A stretch of 9,026 bases of DNA from Gammaproteobacteria bacterium (GTDB lineage: Bacteria > Pseudomonadota > Gammaproteobacteria > Steroidobacterales > Rariloculaceae): the NCBI GenBank assembly GCA_016927175.1, contig JAFGNC010000517.1, forward strand, positions 1 through 9,026. Reading direction: 5' to 3'. The notes beneath the pieces were generated by a model. It had not been told where the DNA came from, did no database searches, and saw nothing but the letters and a program-made list of their open reading frames with translations. Below are positions 5,283 to 9,026 of this stretch, one piece after another; positions within the stretch are counted from its first letter, which is position 1, and each line of letters starts with the position of its first letter. The translations under genes and the position numbers were made by a program.

Positions 5283-7712
5283 ATGAGCCCGCGGGGGGCA
5301 GCCATGAAACAGGATCTGAGTACGGCCGAATCGAGCGCGGCGGGGGAGGACGAGCGCACTGCGCTGCTGCGGCGAATGGACGCTTACTGGCGCGCCGCGA
5401 ATTACCTGTCGGTCGGGCAGATCTACCTGATGGGCAATCCGCTGCTGCGCGAGCCGCTGCGGCTCGAGCACGTGAAGCCGCGCCTGCTCGGCCACTGGGG
5501 CACGACGCCGGGGCTGAACTTCATCTACGTGCACCTGAACCGGATCATCAACGAGCGCGACACGGACGTGCTGTTCATCACCGGCCCCGGTCACGGCGGG
5601 CCTGCGTTGGCGGCCAACACGTGGCTGGAGGGAACCTACAGCGAGCTCTATCCGGAAGTGTCGCTGGACGTCGACGGCATGCGCCGGCTCTTCAAGCAGT
5701 TCTCTTTCCCGGGCGGCATTCCGAGCCATTGCGCGCCGGAGATCCCGGGCTCGATTCACGAAGGCGGCGAGCTCGGCTATTCGCTCGCTCATGCTTTCGG
5801 TGCGGCGTTCGACAACCCGAGGCTGGTCGTCGCCTGCGTGATCGGTGACGGCGAAGCCGAGACCGGCCCTCTCGCGGGCAGCTGGCACTCGACCAAGTTC
5901 CTGAACCCGGCCACGGACGGCGCCGTGCTGCCGATCCTGCACCTGAACGGCTGGAAGATCGCGAACCCGAGCTTCCTCGCCCGCATGTCGGATGCGGAGC
6001 TCGAGCAGCTGTTCCGCGGCTACGGTTACGAGCCGACCTTTCTCGAAGGCACGGATCCCGCGGACATGCATGCGGCCATGGCGGAGAAGCTCGACACGCT
6101 GTTCGACCGGATCGCGGCGATCCAAGGAGCGGCGCGCGAGGAGGGCAACAGCCGCAGGCCGGTCTGGCCGATGCTCGTGCTGCGCACGCCTAAGGGCTGG
6201 ACGGGGCCCGACTGCGTGGACGGCCGTCCGGTCGAAGGCACGTGGCGCTCGCATCAGGTGCCGCTGTCGCAGCTTCGCGAGAATCCGGAGCATCTGGCGC
6301 AGCTCGAGGCGTGGCTGCGCAGCTACCGCCCCGAGGAGCTGTTCGACGACGACGGCTGCCCGGTGCCGGAGCTGCTCGAGCTCGCGCCGAAAGGCCCGCG
6401 CCGCATGGGCGCGAGTCCGCACGCGAACGGCGGCGCGCTGCTGAAGGATCTGCGGCTGCCGGACTTCCGGCACTATGCGGTGGACGTGCCGCAGCCGGGT
6501 TCCGTGAAAGCGGAGTCGACGCGGGTCCTCGGCGGCTACCTGCGCGACGTCATGAAGAAGAACCTTCGCACACGCAACTTCCTCGTGTTCGGCCCCGACG
6601 AGACCGCCTCGAACAGGCTCGCCGCGCTGTACGAGGTGACGCAGAAGCGTTTCAACGGTCCGACCCTGCCTGTCGACGAGAACCTCGCGCCGGACGGGCG
6701 CGTCATCGAGGTGCTGTCCGAGCATCTGTGCCAGGGCTGGCTCGAGGGTTACCTGCTGACGGGCCGGCACGGGTTCTTCTCCTGCTACGAGGCATTCATC
6801 CACATCATCGACTCGATGTTCAATCAGCATGCGAAGTGGCTGAAGGTCAGCAAGGAGATACCCTGGCGCCGGCCGGTCGCATCGCTGAACTATCTGCTGA
6901 CGTCGCACGTGTGGCGCCAGGATCACAACGGCTTCAGCCATCAGGACCCCGGCTTCATCGACCACGTCGTAAACAAGAAGGCCGACATCATCCGCGTGTT
7001 TCTGCCGCCGGACGCGAACACGCTTCTGTGCGTGGCGGAGCAATGCCTGCGGTCGCGCGATTTCGTCAACGTCATCGTGGCCGGCAAGCAGTCGCAGCCG
7101 CAGTACCTCGACATGGAATCCGCGATCAAGCACTGCGCTGCCGGTGTCGGCATCTGGCAATGGGCGAGCAGCGATCGCGGACAGGAACCGGACGTGGTCA
7201 TGGCCTGCTGCGGCGACGTGCCGACGATGGAGACGCTTGCAGCGGTCTCAATCCTGCGCGAGCAGTTTCCGGACCTCAAGGTGCGCGTCGTCAACGTCGT
7301 GGACCTGATGACCCTGCAGCCCGACACGGAGCACCCGCACGGTCTGTCGGACCGCGATTTCGACACGATCTTCACGCGCGACAAGCCGATTATCTTCGCT
7401 TACCACGGCTATCCGTGGCTGATCCACCGGCTGACCTACCGGCGTACCAACCACGACAACCTGCACGTGCGCGGCTACAAGGAGGAGGGGACGACGACGA
7501 CGCCCTTCGACATGGCCGTGCTGAACGACATCGACCGCTTCCATCTGGTGTCGGACGTCATCGACCGGGTGCCGAGGCTCGGCCCTGTTGCGGCCTACGG
7601 CAAGCAGCTGATGCGCGACAAGCTGATCGAGCACAAGCAGTACATCCACGAGCACGGCGAGGACATGCCCGAAGTTCGCAACTGGGCATGGCAGGGAGAG
7701 CAGGAGGACTGA
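5283..7712 (+). CDS. xfp: Xylulose-5-phosphate/fructose-6-phosphate phosphoketolase
   Basis: A thiamine-diphosphate enzyme that cleaves xylulose-5-P (and often fructose-6-P) with phosphate to acetyl-phosphate plus glyceraldehyde-3-P (or erythrose-4-P), in the cytosol. Its 809 aa are the usual family length. Seen: GHWGTTPGLNFIYVHLNRII (70-89), ITGPGHGGPA (99-108), SFPGGIPSHCAPEIPGSIHE (141-160), the ThDP/Mg motif GDGEAETGPLAGSWHSTKF (188-206) continuing to LNGWKIANPS (221-230), TPKGWTGP (302-309), FGPDETASNRL (436-446), VLSEH with the conserved catalytic-region Glu480, the following GWLEGYLLTGRHGFFSCYE (485-503), and QDHNGFSHQDPGF (546-558). All conserved active-site histidines I can place by motif are present, including His71, His104, His149, His324 and His553. 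It is the first gene of an operon with the transaldolase-like gene (3 bases downstream) and acetate kinase, which uses its acetyl-phosphate. It has its own sigma-54-type promoter. Substrate preference cannot be read from the sequence. Confidence 0.97.
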   Translation: MSPRGAAMKQDLSTAESSAAGEDERTALLRRMDAYWRAANYLSVGQIYLMGNPLLREPLRLEHVKPRLLGHWGTTPGLNFIYVHLNRIINERDTDVLFITGPGHGGPALAANTWLEGTYSELYPEVSLDVDGMRRLFKQFSFPGGIPSHCAPEIPGSIHEGGELGYSLAHAFGAAFDNPRLVVACVIGDGEAETGPLAGSWHSTKFLNPATDGAVLPILHLNGWKIANPSFLARMSDAELEQLFRGYGYEPTFLEGTDPADMHAAMAEKLDTLFDRIAAIQGAAREEGNSRRPVWPMLVLRTPKGWTGPDCVDGRPVEGTWRSHQVPLSQLRENPEHLAQLEAWLRSYRPEELFDDDGCPVPELLELAPKGPRRMGASPHANGGALLKDLRLPDFRHYAVDVPQPGSVKAESTRVLGGYLRDVMKKNLRTRNFLVFGPDETASNRLAALYEVTQKRFNGPTLPVDENLAPDGRVIEVLSEHLCQGWLEGYLLTGRHGFFSCYEAFIHIIDSMFNQHAKWLKVSKEIPWRRPVASLNYLLTSHVWRQDHNGFSHQDPGFIDHVVNKKADIIRVFLPPDANTLLCVAEQCLRSRDFVNVIVAGKQSQPQYLDMESAIKHCAAGVGIWQWASSDRGQEPDVVMACCGDVPTMETLAAVSILREQFPDLKVRVVNVVDLMTLQPDTEHPHGLSDRDFDTIFTRDKPIIFAYHGYPWLIHRLTYRRTNHDNLHVRGYKEEGTTTTPFDMAVLNDIDRFHLVSDVIDRVPRLGPVAAYGKQLMRDKLIEHKQYIHEHGEDMPEVRNWAWQGEQED
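7702..7707 (+). promoter_or_regulatory. Ribosome binding site of the transaldolase-like gene
   Basis: A perfect AGGAGG inside the last codons of phosphoketolase, eight bases before the ATG at 7716. It supports that start and efficient coupled translation, so the downstream protein is probably made in quantity rather than being decayed. Confidence 0.8.
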
Positions 7713-7715
7713 GGC

Positions 7716-8933
7716 ATGCGACAGGACGTTATCCTCCGGGAGGGCGCCGTGCGCGGCGTCGCGCCGAAGCAAAGCCCCGTCAAAGCGCTGCTGCAGCTCG
7801 GTCAGAGCCCGTGGCTGGCTCATATCAAACGGAGCCATCTGACCGGCGGCGAGCTCGAGCGAATGATGACCGATTGGGGGCTCAGAGGGGTCACGACGAG
7901 CGCCTCGATGTTCGAGGACGCGATCGCGCGCACGCACGACTACGATGGCGACATCGCGGGCCTCGCCAGGGAGGGGCTTTCGGCCGAAGGGATCTACGAT
8001 TCGATCGTCGTGCGGGACGTGCAGCACGCGGCGGATCTGCTGCGGCCCGTATTCGATGCCGCAGACGGAGGCGACGGGCTCGTGACCGTCGACATCGCGC
8101 CGCGCAGGGCCGCCGACGCCGGAGAGACCATCGCCGAGGCGAAGCGGCTGTGGGCGATGCTGCGCCGGCCGAACGTGATGATATGCGTGCCGGCCACGGA
8201 GGAGGGCATCACCGCGACGCGCGCCCTGCTCGCCGAAGGCGTCAACGTCGGCGTGACGCTGCTGTTCTCCATCGGCCAGTACAACGGAGCGATGAGCGCT
8301 TATCTCGAGGGCCTAGAGGCGGCCGCGGCGGCAGGGCGCGACCTGGCGCGGATCTCCTCTGTTGCGGCGTTCTTCCTGAGCCGGATCGACACGGCCGTGG
8401 ACGGCCGTCTCGATGCGCTCGCCGCCGTCGGAGACCGGCGCGGCAGGATCGCGGGCGCATTGCGCGGCCAGGCCGGCGTCGCGACCGCGCGGCGGGCCTA
8501 CACGGCGTTCGAGGAGCTGACGGCATCGCCGCGATTCCGCCGCCTCGCCGATCGGGGTGCTCACCCGCAGCGGCCGATGTGGACGAGCATCGGCTCGGAC
8601 GATTCGAGCCACGGCGACACGAGGTACGTCGAAGCGCTGATCGGCGCCCAGACCATCGCGTCGATGCCCGTCGAGACGCTGCGTGCGTTCCACGATCATG
8701 GCCGGGCCGCCCGCGTCGACGGTCGTTCGGACGCAGACGCCGCGGCCACGCTCGAGCAGCTCGGCAAGGTCGGCGTCTCGCTCGATCAGGTCGCGGGCGA
8801 TCTGCTGCGCACCGGTCTCGACCAGAGCCTACGCGCGTTCGACTCGCTGATCGAGATTCTCGAGATTGCGCGCCAGTCCGCCCTCGGACCCACGGAAGGA
8901 AGCCGCAGGCGGCGCAGGCGCGACGGCCGCTGA
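7716..8933 (+). CDS. tal: Transaldolase-family protein lacking the Schiff-base lysine (probable pseudoenzyme)
   Basis: A 405-aa protein of the long bacterial transaldolase type (usually about 370 aa). Family landmarks are clear: LGQSPWL (28-34), GLRGVTT (55-61), RRPNVMICVPATEEG (150-164), LLAEGVNVGVTLLFS (171-185), SSVAAFFLSRIDTAVD (214-229), LRGQAGVATARRAY (249-262), and MPVETL then DHG near 317-329. Transaldolase moves a dihydroxyacetone unit through a lysine Schiff base. Compared with canonical members, the WLD aspartate is Ala35, TTNPS is TTSAS (Asn to Ser62), the glutamate of the IEV strand is Asp126, the catalytic Lys is Cys157 (TGC, 8184-8186), the VNVTL asparagine is Gly179, the ASFF serine is Ala218, and the basic residue after the STG phosphate loop is acidic or Ser (SIGSDD, 291-296). 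Thr181 and Arg223 remain. The frame is intact and well translated, so this is not an obvious pseudogene. The C-terminus is basic, with six consecutive Arg (397-402). Transaldolase activity is unlikely; a regulatory or partner role, or new chemistry, is open. Confidence 0.88.
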   Translation: MRQDVILREGAVRGVAPKQSPVKALLQLGQSPWLAHIKRSHLTGGELERMMTDWGLRGVTTSASMFEDAIARTHDYDGDIAGLAREGLSAEGIYDSIVVRDVQHAADLLRPVFDAADGGDGLVTVDIAPRRAADAGETIAEAKRLWAMLRRPNVMICVPATEEGITATRALLAEGVNVGVTLLFSIGQYNGAMSAYLEGLEAAAAAGRDLARISSVAAFFLSRIDTAVDGRLDALAAVGDRRGRIAGALRGQAGVATARRAYTAFEELTASPRFRRLADRGAHPQRPMWTSIGSDDSSHGDTRYVEALIGAQTIASMPVETLRAFHDHGRAARVDGRSDADAAATLEQLGKVGVSLDQVAGDLLRTGLDQSLRAFDSLIEILEIARQSALGPTEGSRRRRRRDGR

Positions 8934-8955
8934 TGGCGCAGGCACGTTCCGCCCG

Positions 8956-9026
8956 GTGAGCGATCCCAGGTACCTGCTCGTCTTCAATGCCGGCAGCTCC
9001 TCGCTGAAGGTCGAAGTATTCGAGCC
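8956..9026 (+). CDS. ackA: Acetate kinase, N-terminal fragment (cut by window end)
   Basis: The 23 visible codons read MSDPRYLLVFNAGSSSLK and continue VEVFE. The NAGSSSLK motif (11-18) is the N-terminal phosphate-binding signature of acetate kinase in the ASKHA fold. The enzyme converts acetyl-phosphate plus ADP to acetate plus ATP, so it completes the phosphoketolase route begun two genes upstream. The GTG at 8956 is the only start codon in this frame near the motif. It has no good Shine-Dalgarno and probably depends on coupling to upstream translation; an eight-codon ORF (8933-8959) bridges the gap from the previous stop. Other short-chain carboxylate kinases such as propionate or butyrate kinase share the motif, but phosphoketolase context favours acetate. 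Confidence 0.85.
   Translation, partial: MSDPRYLLVFNAGSSSLKVEVFE

Noticed and set aside
5127..7160. Long minus-strand open frame (677 codons) opposite phosphoketolase
   Set aside because: It is the antisense of a certain gene, with Arg/Val/Gln-rich composition, no family signature and no upstream signals.
8184..8186. Cys157 as a sequencing error for the transaldolase lysine
   Set aside because: TGC differs from both lysine codons at every base, the frame stays open, and at least five other catalytic positions are changed as well.
6242..8959. Plus-strand open frame (905 codons) across phosphoketolase and the transaldolase-like gene
   Set aside because: It is a shifted frame of two real genes with Arg/Ala-rich sequence; only its last eight codons, after the ATG at 8933, may matter as a coupling mini-ORF.

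Overview
The window is GC-rich (roughly two thirds G+C by eye), densely coded DNA. Its codon use, strong Shine-Dalgarno sites, a near-consensus sigma-54 promoter and the gene families all suggest a proteobacterium, but the sequence does not fix the species. No rRNA, tRNA, CRISPR array, insertion sequence or phage gene is visible. The only gap of any size is the 186-base divergent intergenic region at 5097-5282.

Left arm, minus strand, read from right to left: (i) a ribosome-hibernation (HPF/RaiA) domain fused to a cold-shock domain, 4530-5096; (ii) a complete ten-helix cation P-type ATPase of the CtpF/SERCA-like group, 1817-4537, which overlaps gene (i) by 8 bases and starts with TTG; (iii) a soluble GAF-HisKA-HATPase-REC hybrid histidine kinase that runs off the left edge, 1-1770. 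These look like one operon.

Right arm, plus strand: a full-length xylulose-5-P/fructose-6-P phosphoketolase (5283-7712), a transaldolase-family protein (7716-8933) and the first 23 codons of acetate kinase (8956-9026, cut by the window end). The junctions are tight (3 bases, then 22 bases), so this is also an operon. Phosphoketolase makes acetyl-phosphate and acetate kinase converts it to acetate plus ATP, a short route to ATP without respiration.

The two arms diverge from one control region. The phosphoketolase side has a sigma-54 -24/-12 element matching 11 of 12 fixed positions. The hibernation side has a weaker candidate, and an inverted repeat lies between them. Together the genes read as an energy-limitation or low-oxygen survival module: ribosome storage, ion homeostasis, a phosphorelay sensor and fermentative ATP production. 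That reading is inference.

The most unusual item is the transaldolase-like protein. The fold signature is intact, but the Schiff-base lysine is cysteine (Cys157), and the equivalents of the catalytic Asp, Asn, Glu and Ser and of the phosphate-binding basic residue are all replaced. It looks like a maintained pseudoenzyme, or an enzyme with different chemistry, placed between the acetyl-phosphate producer and consumer.
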